A stretch of 64,000 nucleotides of DNA from Phoronis australis (taxonomy: Eukaryota > Phoronida > Phoronidae): the NCBI GenBank assembly GCA_002633005.1, contig NMRA01000034.1:1231050-1295049 (forward strand), given 5' to 3'. The stretch's first letter is position 1; every line of letters starts with the position of its first letter. Shown piece by piece: positions 37,501-46,084 of the stretch. The position numbers and the translations under genes were made by a program. Below the pieces are notes generated by a model. The model saw only the letters and a list, made by a program, of their open reading frames with translations. It was not told the DNA's origin and did not search any database.

Positions 37501-39476
37501 GCAGCGCTCGATGCTTAGCTTAACTTCACATCGCATTTGGTGACAAAAAAGGTTGTATGGTCATAGCGTGCCCCACTGTGAGTATCTTCGTACTGCTTCA
37601 ACTTCTACCGGTAAACATGCATTCATTCTCTAACTCAATTCCTCCCGCCAACGAACAAACATAGAACGCAGACAATCGCATACAATGATGGTGCTTATGT
37701 CACCGATCTTGCCCGATTTTTTCCAAACAATTCCGACTTCCATCTGTTTACTTCCTTTTGTAATTTATTAAGCGCATGTTTGATGTGTGCTGACTGCTGT
37801 GGTGCCAAATGCACTGATTTCATGAAACGAAAGGAACAATTGTGAATCGAAGGTAGTGAATCTGGGAAAACTGTTAGTAATTTAAACTTTGGAAGTCAAC
37901 ACAACTTTAAAACGAACTTAGTACATGGGAAGCACAGACATCTTCGACATTAACATGGAAATACACACAAATATCTCACAGACCTATAACCTAAATGTTG
38001 AACTTGTAACCTCTATCTTGCATATAAAGACTTTTGTTAATGACACATCAAGCTATTCAGAGAATAAATATGTAGCTAAATAGTGAATCTCCGTCTGTTT
38101 GTCTTTCAACAGACAATAAAACAGCTATAACACCTGGGATCATTTCAAAACCTTAATCAAAAGGCCCTTCACAGATTTGGTGCTTCTCCAGAAAATGTCA
38201 TCAAAATCCATCCATGATATTTAGTTAATCTGGTGAATGACTGGCATAAAAAATGCATGTCACAGTTGGTGTCCAATTGTGACACTTAATCATTATAATC
38301 TAATTACTTTGACAACAGGTACAGGCAGAAAACAAAATTTAAAAACGAACAATGAATTGCCTCATGCCTACTCTGCAGTGATTTTCATGCCTTTATCAAT
38401 TGAATAGGCTGTGTCAGTTGTTCTTATTGTCCTGCATTCATGGCAGATGTACGGAACAAATCCGAACGTTATTTCAAATCATACTACCTGATTCCTTTGG
38501 TAACCCTCAGGTGGGATATCCTCATGTGATGTAGATCTGTGGGAGAGTCCCCCCTCCTGGTGAGGGGTGATTACCGCCCGTGTGTGAAAACTATCACGGA
38601 AACTTGCCCCCTTCTTCACAACCCATTCCGCCATCTTGCAGAACGGCACTTTGAAAGCAGACTTGAAGCTTTGGAGAACTGTAAATAATGCATTAATTAT
38701 TAAATATAGAAAAGATTGCTGCTACTATACAAGCTCCCCAGTGAAAGGACTCCAGCTCATGTTCAACCCAGTTTTTTATTTTTTCGTTAAAGCAACATTT
38801 GCTAACAAACTGCAGCAATTTAAATGAAAATAATATTAGCATTTGGCCAAATTAGAAGTATAAAGTGAGAAACAAAAACGACAATGATGTTTCGATATTA
38901 GTCACATGTTATTCTCAGGCACAATAGTCGGACAGAAGTATCGTAACAGAATAATCACTTCACATGACAGTGCATGGCACAACATCTGTTGTGGTAGAAT
39001 TTCAAGTTGACAGATCTTGTGCCATGCACTGTGATGTGAAGTGATCATTCCGTTACAATTCTTTGTTCTGTCTAACTATTGTACCTGAGGATGACATTTG
39101 GCTAATATGGAAACGTCATTTTCATGCCGCACTCTAGCATTGTTTTTGTTTTCTACTTCTTAGTGCTTAATATGTAGATCACCTGCCTTGCTCCTATCAA
39201 TTCAGCTTCATAAATGAGATTACAAACGGCTGGAAAGTAACCCGTGATGAGCTGACATCCCGTACAGGCAGGAGTCGAAAGTGTGATTAACTGACTACTT
39301 AGGCCAGACCAACACACCTAATAGCATCATATGTAACAAACTATTTAGGCCCGACCATCATACCATATACCACACTTAACAACACAAACTATTTACCAAA
39401 GTAACTGTATGCAAACTTACAGTTGGAATCCTGCCTAGGACGCTTTGCTGCATGAAATGCATCTGAGTGCGGCTCA
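19548..39476 (-). CDS. SENP2: SENP1/SENP2-type SUMO-specific protease (18 exons found, first exon missing)
   Basis: Exons in transcript order: 39421-39476, 38488-38678, 36992-37043, 35733-35865, 34825-35035, 33838-33950, 33283-33389, 32745-32882, 31398-31467, 28889-28963, 28551-28635, 27030-27153, 26525-26667, 23930-24032, 22669-22769, 21468-21626, 20414-20509, 19548-19610. All phases agree and give about 672 aa (human SENP2 589, SENP1 644). It processes SUMO precursors and removes SUMO from nuclear proteins. The C-terminal C48 domain reads [23 protein letters not shown], a catalytic His in GMHWCLA, Asp in RYFDSMGG, Gln and Cys in [11 protein letters not shown], and the end [13 protein letters not shown]. 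The N-terminal half is basic and disordered, with an AAKRPRQDS motif like human SENP2's KRPRLD, then [13 protein letters not shown], a SUMO-interacting motif and a Glu-rich helix. The first exon adds two bases to the codon at 39476 and was not found. Initiation at the Met at 38634 is the alternative. Confidence 0.94.
20414..20509 (-). CDS. SENP2: SENP exon with catalytic cysteine
   Basis: It encodes [20 protein letters not shown] and then [12 protein letters not shown]. Cys in SDCG is the nucleophile. The Gln six residues before it is the oxyanion-hole glutamine in SENP1/2 and is retained. It is 32 codons, phase 0 at both ends. Confidence 0.95.
21468..21626 (-). CDS. SENP2: SENP exon with catalytic aspartate
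   Basis: A 53-codon, phase-0 exon that begins [19 protein letters not shown]. The Asp in YFDS is the third member of the His-Asp-Cys triad. The following [11 protein letters not shown] matches the SENP1/2 helix after the triad. Confidence 0.93.
21995..22612 (-). repeat. CCTAGTGGC repeat family, copy 2 (SENP intron)
   Basis: On the minus strand the head (ATGTACCCGCATTATGTGGGT, near 22610) leads into CTTAACGGATTCTCATGAAATTTGA and further decayed modules down to about 21995. It lies between the catalytic-His and catalytic-Asp exons, sense to the gene. Confidence 0.65.
22669..22769 (-). CDS. SENP2: SENP exon with catalytic histidine
   Basis: It encodes [20 protein letters not shown] and then [13 protein letters not shown]; the His before Trp is the catalytic base of the C48 family. 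The next exon supplies the catalytic Asp (RYFDSMGG). The donor is a strong GTAAGT. Confidence 0.93.
25793..25832. repeat. Alternating CG/CA dinucleotide tract
   Basis: About 40 bp of alternating pyrimidine-purine sequence (GCGCGCGCATGCACACACGC, then GCAC repeats and an ACAC run) in a SENP intron. Such tracts can adopt Z-DNA and vary in length between individuals. Confidence 0.8.
26525..26667 (-). CDS. SENP2: SENP exon: start of the C48 protease domain
   Basis: It encodes [20 protein letters not shown] followed by the segment ending in LNWLNDE, the first helices and Trp-containing substrate channel of Ulp1/SENP catalytic domains. An open frame continues upstream past the chosen acceptor, and a second AG lies 16 nt further out. 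Only the inner acceptor (GTTTTCAG, ending at 26668) keeps phase with the preceding exon, so it was chosen. Confidence 0.9.
27540..28375 (-). repeat. CCTAGTGGC repeat family, copy 3 (SENP intron)
   Basis: A degenerate copy. On the minus strand it has the head with an ACATATGTTCATGTGGCTGCA hairpin near 28350, then CATGAAATTTGGCATGTGTG, CACCTAGTGTCATCATTTTG and CCTCTAGAGGG-like modules. It is sense to the SENP gene. Confidence 0.6.
28365..28450 (-). repeat. Solo arm of the 38.9-kb foldback family
   Basis: GGAAAACAAAAACAACACTA, then GACGTTTCGATATTAATC and CCTCAGGTACACC match the arms of the foldback at 38853-39163. Only one arm is present here. Confidence 0.6.
29455..30960 (-). repeat. CCTAGTGGC repeat family, copy 4 (longest, SENP intron)
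   Basis: About 1.5 kb. On the minus strand the head GTTCCGCATATTTATACGTG (near 30945) is followed by repeated CCCTCATGGCAATTTTAG, GGATTTTCATGACATTTGG, CTACTAGTGGTAGTTTTG and CCCCTAGTGGTAGTTTTAT modules at intervals of about 145-160 bp. Short ORFs inside (for example 29801-30133) are by-products of the periodicity. Confidence 0.7.
31650..32685 (-). repeat. CCTAGTGGC repeat family, copy 5 (SENP intron)
   Basis: The head at about 32640-32680 on the minus strand (TGTGCCCACATTTACGTGTG then GGTGCACATCGCCGTCATC) is followed by modules such as GGATTTTCATGAAAGAGAG and ACCCCCTAGTGGCAAATTG. The 187-codon ORF at 32098-32661 is produced by these modules and shows no protein-like pattern. Confidence 0.7.
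32745..32882 (-). CDS. SENP2: SENP exon carrying a SUMO-interacting motif
   Basis: A 138-nt exon whose product contains [15 protein letters not shown] (codons at 32761-32805). This is a hydrophobic I-V-V-I core with an acidic tail, the classic SIM layout. The N-terminal part ([17 protein letters not shown]) is basic. The donor is GTCAGT, which is uncommon. Phases match both neighbours. Confidence 0.85.
34140..34520 (-). repeat. CCTAGTGGC repeat family, copy 6 (SENP intron)
   Basis: A short, decayed copy. On the minus strand it has GCGCCCCTAGTGGCAGATTA and ACGGATCTTCATTAAATTTG modules. It is sense to the SENP gene. Confidence 0.55.
36780..36985 (-). repeat. Dispersed repeat R2, copy 1, next to a SENP 5' splice site
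   Basis: On the minus strand it begins GTCTCTCATGTTCCAGGGCT right after the GTGAGT donor at 36991. It aligns with plus-strand 55060-55260 through TTGGAATTTTC, TTTTAAGAGGATTTC, TTTCCTCT and TCTCTTTTTTATCATT. The open frame 36669-37016 is an artefact of reading from the exon into this repeat. Confidence 0.65.
37190..37500 (+). repeat. Dispersed repeat R3, copy 1
   Basis: It aligns with 62000-62290 through ATATCAGAAATGG, CACTTTTGCATGAAGAGCTA, TTAAAGCTGCA, GTGTTTTTGAGA and CATGCAAAATGTAGTCATG. The copies are strongly diverged and lie in the same orientation. Confidence 0.65.
38853..39163. mobile_element. Foldback element (arms about 140 bp)
   Basis: The left arm (AGAAACAAAAACGACAATG, GATGTTTCGATATTAG, TCTCAGGCACAATAGT, CAGTGCATGGCACAA) is matched by the reverse complement of the right arm (TAGAAAACAAAAACAATG, GACGTTTCCATATTAG, CCTCAGGTACAATAGT, CAGTGCATGGCACAA). 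The arms meet near 39008, giving a nearly continuous hairpin about 310 bp long in a SENP intron. A solo arm lies at 28365-28450. Confidence 0.8.
39421..39476 (-). CDS. SENP2: SENP exon with KRPR nuclear-localisation-like motif
   Basis: Bounded by a TTTTCAG acceptor and a GTAAG donor, it encodes [18 protein letters not shown]. The AKRPRxD motif is at the same place as in human SENP2, where it belongs to the N-terminal nuclear import region. It joins in frame to 38678, where the frame is open upstream of the Met at 38634. This is the evidence that translation starts further upstream. Confidence 0.75.
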
Positions 39477-39821
39477 CTGAAAAGTTCAAAAATGCAAAAT
39501 CATCAATGCAAACTGAAAATGGCCATACTAACAGCACTCAGCAGCAGATCTTCATTTTTGAGGACCTAGAAGCTTGATCACCTGCAGTGGTTCTCTCGTT
39601 GGCAGAAATAGTAGCCCAACTAGGCTCCACAACTGGCAAGTTACACTACCTCGATAAGGTAGGGTAATTTGTCACACATGTGTCAAGTTGCTCAGCGGCC
39701 CACACTATTGCCAAACCTTTTAGTGTATACAATTACATAGACAACAAATGGCCCCTCAGATGGCTATGCAGAGGCTACAACAGTTCTCATCCGTTTCTGT
39801 ACTAATCTCATCCCAAAGCCA

Positions 39822-40530
39822 AAATACAGTCACCGAATAAGTGGTTTTCACAATAAATCTTACACTTAAAATTGTCTCTTGAAAAAGCACTTACTTTCTT
39901 CAGTGATCTTTTCTGGTTCTATACCTATCACTCCATGAAGCATTTCTATGGGAACTAAGATCACTTTAGCGAAGAATTAAAACTCCATTGTTATGGTCCC
40001 TTTTAACTTTTTCACCGTGTGCAATAACGACAAAGTATTTCAACTGAGGTCACACGAGTTAGCAATAACAAGCCAAGATTGAGCGAAGCACTTGAACTGG
40101 TGCTTGATATTTGCAAAAAGTAGCATGGGACGATATCTGGTGGAATTTTTAAGATTTGTGCCCCTTGAACTTTTTGCGTAACTTCTTCCAAATGGCACCA
40201 GGTGAGGGAAGCTCAAGTGAACTACAACAGATTTTCATGGATATGTTCAAGTTATGATGACTAAATCATCTCCAGAGTCATGCTATATACACGCATTGTG
40301 TTAAATATAACTCAATGGGTATGTGTATATGTTTCATTAAATAATGATATAACTCAATGGGTATGTGTATATGTTTCATTAAATAATGATATAACTCAAT
40401 GGGTATGTGTATATGTTTCATTAAATAATGATATAACTCAATGGGTATGTGTATATGTTTCATTAAATAATGACAATATTCGCTGTATTTTGAAATGAGT
40501 AACTTTTTATGAGGTATGCTATCACCTGTG
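39822..40530 (+). repeat. Dispersed repeat R1, copy 2 (with expanded 42-bp tandem)
   Basis: The second copy of the 6395-7060 repeat, upstream of the first SENP exon found. It is collinear with copy 1 except for the internal tandem array at 40307-40474. Open frames 40280-40498 (+) and 40278-40718 (-) come from that array. Confidence 0.7.
40307..40474. repeat. 42-bp x 4 tandem repeat
   Basis: Four consecutive 42-bp units beginning ATAACTCAATGGGTATGTGT start at 40307, 40349, 40391 and 40433. The first three are identical by eye and the fourth differs only in its last base. 42 is a multiple of three, so all frames stay open through the array and give periodic ORFs on both strands. Confidence 0.95.
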
Positions 40531-41059
40531 CACATCTGTGGCATCCACAGCAACGTAATAATCATGCCATATTGAAACTCACAAACCCACCAGATGGTGA
40601 TCAGGTCTTTGGTGGACAAGTGTTCAGCACCACCTACACTACAGAGGTCAGAGCTCATGTTATGTGCACAGGAGTTTGCAACACCTTTCCTGCCATTATA
40701 ACACCGGCAAATTTCCACTACTGTGTGGTCGATGTACTAATGTATTTCAAAAAAGCAAGCCTTTTGAAATATCAATGCATGAACAAGGATATCATGTTCC
40801 ATACATTTCGAAAAAGCGAAAAAAATACCTGCAGGCTGCATTCGCTGCAACAACGTCAGTGATGCGGATGCTAAATAAAGCGGGGGATTTTCGATCCCAG
40901 CCAAGAAAAATTAGAGAACTTTAAAATGGGAGGGGCTGAGAGTGAACTTTATTCCTCTGCTTTTAACTTAATGATTCACTCAGTAGTGTTTGAATTTACG
41001 TCCACCAAATCTGAGTCGGAATCAATCGGAAAATCGTGCTTTTGTCTCAACAGCGGCAA

Positions 41060-41243
41060 CATGAAAAGTCTTCTTTTGCAGCTTTGGCTTTGCCTCTATA
41101 CCTTTCTAGAAGTCGTTTTCGTCCTTGTGGCGCTTTATGGTCAGTTGTGCTACTTGGATAAGACATTGGGCACAAATTACAACATGACAAACGATCGCAA
41201 GTATAGCAAACACAGCTTTCACGAACCCAAAATCACAAAAACA
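41060..41243 (+). CDS. Unsupported candidate first exon with a hydrophobic N-terminus
   Basis: An open frame with Met at 41060-41062 starts MKSLLLQLWLCLYTFLEVVF, which looks like a signal peptide or membrane anchor. It continues through a polar, basic stretch to a possible GTAACT donor at 41244. The frame is open further upstream to 40926. I recognise no family and could not find a next exon; an N gap follows 670 bp later. It could equally be a chance ORF. Confidence 0.15.
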
Positions 41244-41909
41244 GGTAACTCGAGAATACCCTACGCTCCAAATCGAGGCTCTTATGCAATGCGCCCTCTA
41301 CCAGCCAATGTTTAAAAGGATAGCGCTTATTTAGTCATTTGAGGCTTGGTGAGGAGAATTTACACAGCAGAAAATCACTGGAATAGACGAGTGATATACA
41401 GTTATATCAACTCTGAAATTTGCCGTACTATAATACAAAAAATCCCAGAGAGCGGTATTTATGCAGCAATTTAGGTTTAGATCATTGACAAAAAATGATG
41501 CATTACAACTCAAAAGCAGGACTGATGATAATTTCCTAGACGACGTACATGTAGGAAGCATCTGATGGGTGCCTTGGGGAGAGCCTGTTCAATTTTCAAT
41601 TTTATTTTAAGACAAATTTTGTGTGTCGCAACTTTTAATACCGAGAATTTCCGAAAACAGGCTCATGGGGGATATTCGGAAAACGAATTGTGAGTAAAAT
41701 CCACGGTGCCCTCATGGGGATATTAGAAATGACTGTGACTCGAAATTCACGAAGACTTTATGGGTTGTGACTCATTTATCCAGCAACGAAACGGCCACGA
41801 TCACCTGTAATTAACAATACTTTACATATAACATAACATAAACTATTGCGCTGACCGCAAAATGCAGAGGCCAGTACGTGGCAGTGGCGGACTCTAGTCA
41901 TACGACGGA

Positions 41910-42145
41910 NNNNNNNNNNNNNNNNNNNNNNNNNNNNNNNNNNNNNNNNNNNNNNNNNNNNNNNNNNNNNNNNNNNNNNNNNNNNNNNNNNNNNNNNNNN
42001 NNNNNNNNNNNNNNNNNNNNNNNNNNNNNNNNNNNNNNNNNNNNNNNNNNNNNNNNNNNNNNNNNNNNNNNNNNNNNNNNNNNNNNNNNNNNNNNNNNNN
42101 NNNNNNNNNNNNNNNNNNNNNNNNNNNNNNNNNNNNNNNNNNNNN
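41910..42145. other. Assembly gap (236 N)
   Basis: A run of 236 N between TACGACGGA and TACGATGGTG. The flanks are similar to each other (tacgacgg/tacgatgg), so the gap may hide a tandem repeat. Open frames that span it are meaningless. Confidence 0.98.
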
Positions 42146-42389
42146 TACGATGGTGCTGGTAAGACCAGGAAAAGAAGTGGCTGAGTCGTGCACAGACTAT
42201 CATCTGGTGGAGCAGCCAACAGCTTTTGCGACACATTACCACTGTCACTCTTTGGAGTTGGGTGTAACATTATGCTGTTGATATCCAATTAATGCGAGTA
42301 GGTAAAAATTGGCGAATTAAAAAAATATTTGCCAATTAAAACGCGAGCGTATTTTTGGAGAGTTCAAAGGCAACTAGAAGAAGACGGGG

Positions 42390-42452
42390 AAAGTGTATAT
42401 TCGGAAGGGCTCTGCTAAAAGTTTATATTCGGAAGGGCTCGGCTAAAAGTTT
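42390..42452. repeat. Two-unit tandem duplication
   Basis: GTATATTCGGAAGGGCTCTG plus CTAAAAGTTT is followed directly by TATATTCGGAAGGGCTCGGC plus TAAAAGTTT. This is one duplicated unit of about 30 bp with one substitution in the shared part. Confidence 0.8.
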
Positions 42453-43016
42453 TCGCCTACACAATGGACAGTTGAAACCGTATGCTATAAACATGTTTTA
42501 AAAAATTACTCAGGTAAAGCGCTGTTGGAAATTTTGGAATTCTTATGATTATCACAAAGGTTTGATGTCGAGGTATGCTCTAGAGTTGGTTACGTCGGTT
42601 AGATAAACTTGTTTAATTTTGTACGTCCGAATCAGTAAGCTACCTCGGAACCTTTTCAAGTAGCCTACATCTACAAATTCGCAAAAAATCTCCAAACAAA
42701 TCATTGTCAGCAGCTGATGGAACGCATACTTTGCAAGACTGACCACGCAAACACCCGAAATCTAACAAAAGTGAGAAACCGCCTTTGACGCCTTCTATGA
42801 TACTACAGTCTGAAAGGCAAGTCAATACCTCAGTGAACCCGTACCGTTGGAAATGACGAGCACTCGGTTCGTCAGTTCTCAGCCCTGACGGCGGTTTGGC
42901 CGAACCCGCAGAGTTTCAAGTACCGGTATCGCCACGGTACCACTACAGACTAGCTCAATTGACCATCTCATTATTTCTGCTGTGCATGTAAGTCAGGTTC
43001 GACTAATTGAATTCTT

Positions 43017-43246
43017 CTTGGGACCCGTTCCAAGAAAACTAACTAATGTAAGACACTGCCAATTTTAAGATAAAACTTAAATTTACCTCAATCCGTTTCA
43101 AAAGAAAGATCTTAAGTTTTTGACTGAAGTTTTGCTTTAATTTTGACTAAGTTACAGGATGAGGAAGTTTCAAAGTTTGGAAGTTGAGACAAATCTTAGA
43201 CTCAAGTCAAAATTGAATTTATTCAGTTTCTTGGAACGGGTCCCAA
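43017..43246. mobile_element. 230-bp MITE with 21-bp perfect terminal inverted repeats
   Basis: The left end CTTGGGACCCGTTCCAAGAA(A) and the right end (T)TTCTTGGAACGGGTCCCAAG are exact reverse complements over 21 bp. The interior is AT-rich, non-coding, and itself partly self-complementary (CTTAAATTTACC, CAAATCTTAGACTC). Flanking duplications are not clear. Confidence 0.85.
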
Positions 43247-44639
43247 GTTTATTGCGACTCATTCAATCGCTCCTCATAAAAGCAAGTTAAAAGTGTGGAG
43301 CTGGAATAGGAACTTGAAAACAACGGGAAAGATGTAAGCAGCACACATTAAGGATCGCGTTGACTCTTGGGTTTACTAGCCATTTATAATTATTTTTCAA
43401 GTGTAAATCACAATTTCACCCTTCATTTTGGAAAGTTTGAGAAATAAATATGTTTCAATCAAGTCGATCAATTGCAAACAGCAAATTAAAGCACCAGGCA
43501 ATATTAAAAAAGTGGTCATTGTGCCGGCGTGACGTTTAATTATTTGGTGTGTAATCTTAAACACTGAGCGTGTACCACGTTGCGCGTTTGTCCTGCATTG
43601 GCAAGCCTATTGATCCGCGAACATCGAGATGTGATATTGCGTTTCACGTCTATTACGATTAAACGTAAGATTAAACCAGAGACTTTTATGCTTTTTTCAC
43701 CTGTGAACGAAACTGGCCGCCCCCTCTACCCGGCGTGCTAACGGACTGCCCCTCCCCCACTCGAGGGCGCCACAGCATCTCACTACTCGAGACTCCCAAA
43801 TTAATGTATTTTAGAACATTATTGGATCGATGAGGGAGAGTGATCTACAACCATAAATTTTCACTGGGAATTCAATTTCAGAAGCCAAACATGTCAATAT
43901 TTATTTCAGCCAGAATTTTATTGTAGTGAAGACATGTCGCTAATATGATAATTGCCCTGCACAACACAATAGGAGCCTACATCACTAAAAATTTTATCGA
44001 TCGAGGCCGGGCCACCCGGCCCAACAGAGCCGGGGGCGACGGTTTCAAGTTCCCACCGGGTTTGAACTAAGCCGCCATTATCCAACTACATGTACAGCCC
44101 CGACGGTTACCTAAACATGCTACGTGAACAAGAAAAGAAGGCCGTATAGAGCGGAACTTAGGTCAGCAAAAGTTTACTGCCTCTGATCTCCCTTCTAACC
44201 CTAAGTGCAGCTAGCCAATGGGCCCGGCCGGCTCATGTACTAGGACGTGAGGTGCCTATAGCTGGGATTTCAGTATTTTGGGATCTAGCACGTCCCTGCC
44301 GTACGTCTGTGTTTTGAAGTGCATGCTATGTTTCATATTATCTTATTTTAATTTATACATTCTATCAGGAGTCACCACGATTCGTCCGTTTGTGACTGTT
44401 GCGGATGATTACCTAGAACACTCAACTTAACTATACGCCCGGCAATCGACATTCGGTGTGACACGGCTGTTCACGGCCGCCACTAGAAACAACCAATTTG
44501 TGAGGAGGTTTTCAGTAACAAAACAACGCTGCAACACGTCGGTTTCGACCTGTAGGATCCCTATTGAACAAAAAAATATCGGGTAATGCAAATCGTTTCG
44601 CCTACGCATTTGCGTAATTGCCCGCCGCCGGCGAAAGTA

Positions 44640-44746
44640 AAAAGTTTTAAGAAATTCCGCTAAGACGCAGCACCATCGCCATCAAAAGTTGACCCAGAGA
44701 CCTTTTGGTTGACCTCATTTCACAAGTTGTTTTGGTCCTCGATTCG
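44640..44746 (+). promoter_or_regulatory. Possible non-coding first exon of the FAM185A gene
   Basis: A GC-richer stretch ends at GATTCG followed by a strong GTGAGT donor (44747). The FAM185A coding exon at 48360 is preceded by a good acceptor (TTTTTTCTCAG), so an upstream exon is expected. This is one of two candidates for it; no transcript evidence is available. Confidence 0.25.
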
Positions 44747-44948
44747 GTGAGTGTTTCAGGGGAATGCATGCTTGTCAAGAACAATCGACAGGCCTTTAGT
44801 TCAAGCTACTTGAAACAATTTTATATTACTTGTTTTGTAGGGTAATTAGTATGCTATTCCGAAAATATAATACTCTGTCTTATACGCTTACCAGGCAAAA
44901 AGCAAAAATAAGTCGTGACCTTGGGCTTGGGCTTGAGCGCAAGAAAAC

Positions 44949-45022
44949 ATGGCTGTCAGTGTCACGGTGCTAGAGTATAGAGACCCGTCTGTACTGGCCC
45001 CGGTGCCGGAGCGTTCGCGAGG
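44949..45022 (+). CDS. Possible coding first exon (alternative upstream start)
   Basis: ATG in a good context (GAAAACATGG) opens MAVSVTVLEYRDPSVLAPVP followed by ERSR, ending in phase 2 at a GTAGGC donor. The phase fits the FAM185A exon at 48360, where the frame is open from the acceptor to the Met at 48391. Joining them would add about 35 residues, including acidic ones, in front of the mitochondrial-type presequence, which argues against it. It may belong to another gene or be chance. Confidence 0.2.
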
Positions 45023-46084
45023 GTAGGCGAGCTCGAGATGACCAACGAGCCATAAAAATTTATCTCATTGGAGATCACTTCCGATAGCTAGTTCAATTAG
45101 AAATCCAAGATGACGTCCGACGCGTCATGCGATTACATTGGTACGTTGGTACGTGACTAGTTGTAGGCCTACTGGTCGGATATTGCGGTCCCTGGTTTTG
45201 AGAACATTAGGCCTACGTGGTGAAATGAAATTTGTTCAAGCTGTCATGAAATTTGTTTTTTGTTTGTTTCATTGTTCGTTAGCTTCAGGTCACATTTTTT
45301 AGCTAATAAGGGTTTGATTTATGCAGAGTAATCATGACTAGCTCGAGCCTATTGTTTTTGGTTGAAATCAGATGCAAGATGGCCCTGCAGCCATGTTTCA
45401 CTTTTTTGCTGTTTCTGATGGGATTTTACTGATTTTTTTTGTGGAAAGATCTTTTCAAGGGTTATAGGAAGTGTACAAATTTTTTCTCTTGGTCATACCA
45501 TTCTCGAGTTATTTGAGATATTCTGCTGACTGCTCGATTGTTGATTGGATTTCCGTGCTGTATCTCTGGCTTCCCTTGACGAATCTGAAAACTGGCACAT
45601 GGATAGATCTTCTTAACAGTTAACTGTTCTCAAGTTTTTGAGATTGGTGACTGTCTTAATTGACTAATTCCTCAGTGCACTTTTAAGTTTTCCATACTGA
45701 CTTAAAGACATAAGTTTCACACCAAAACAACTGCTTTTCAAAACAGATAATAGCACTGTGTGAATATGTTGCAAAGGACAGTTCTTGTCCGCACAGCTTG
45801 GTTAATGAGAAAAGCCCAGCAGTAATGACCTTTTCCGACTTCAGCCGAGACAATTCTGAGAACAGGCATATGTGGTTACATAACCGTCTGTGGTGTCAGA
45901 CCAGGAAGACAGCTATAAGTATTGCAATGGCTACAAGCAGCCAACCCTCCAAACTTTTGCTTGCTTCATTTGACAATTCCTTTCAACTCCATTTGTTGAC
46001 ATAATTAAATTGTTTTTCGCCAAGGAGATGTAAAGACCATTGTATCACAGATAATCAAACCTAATACAAAATATTGCAGTTTTC

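Noticed and set aside
40278-40718. 146-codon (-) and 72-codon (+) repetitive open frames
   Set aside because: They are produced by the 42-bp tandem array, which keeps every frame open because 42 is a multiple of three.
41012-41075. Minus-strand Met frame (MLPLLRQKHDFPIDSDSDLV) as the missing SENP first exon
   Set aside because: Its GTAAAT donor also leaves phase 0, which would break the SENP frame.
41776-42288. Open frames of 94-170 codons spanning the N run
   Set aside because: Most of their codons are N; the real flanking sequence has no coding signal.
43650-43790. Minus-strand Met frame (MLWRPRVGEGQSVSTPG) as the missing SENP first exon
   Set aside because: Its possible donor leaves phase 0, whereas the exon at 39476 needs two bases from the previous exon, and the peptide does not resemble SENP N-termini.
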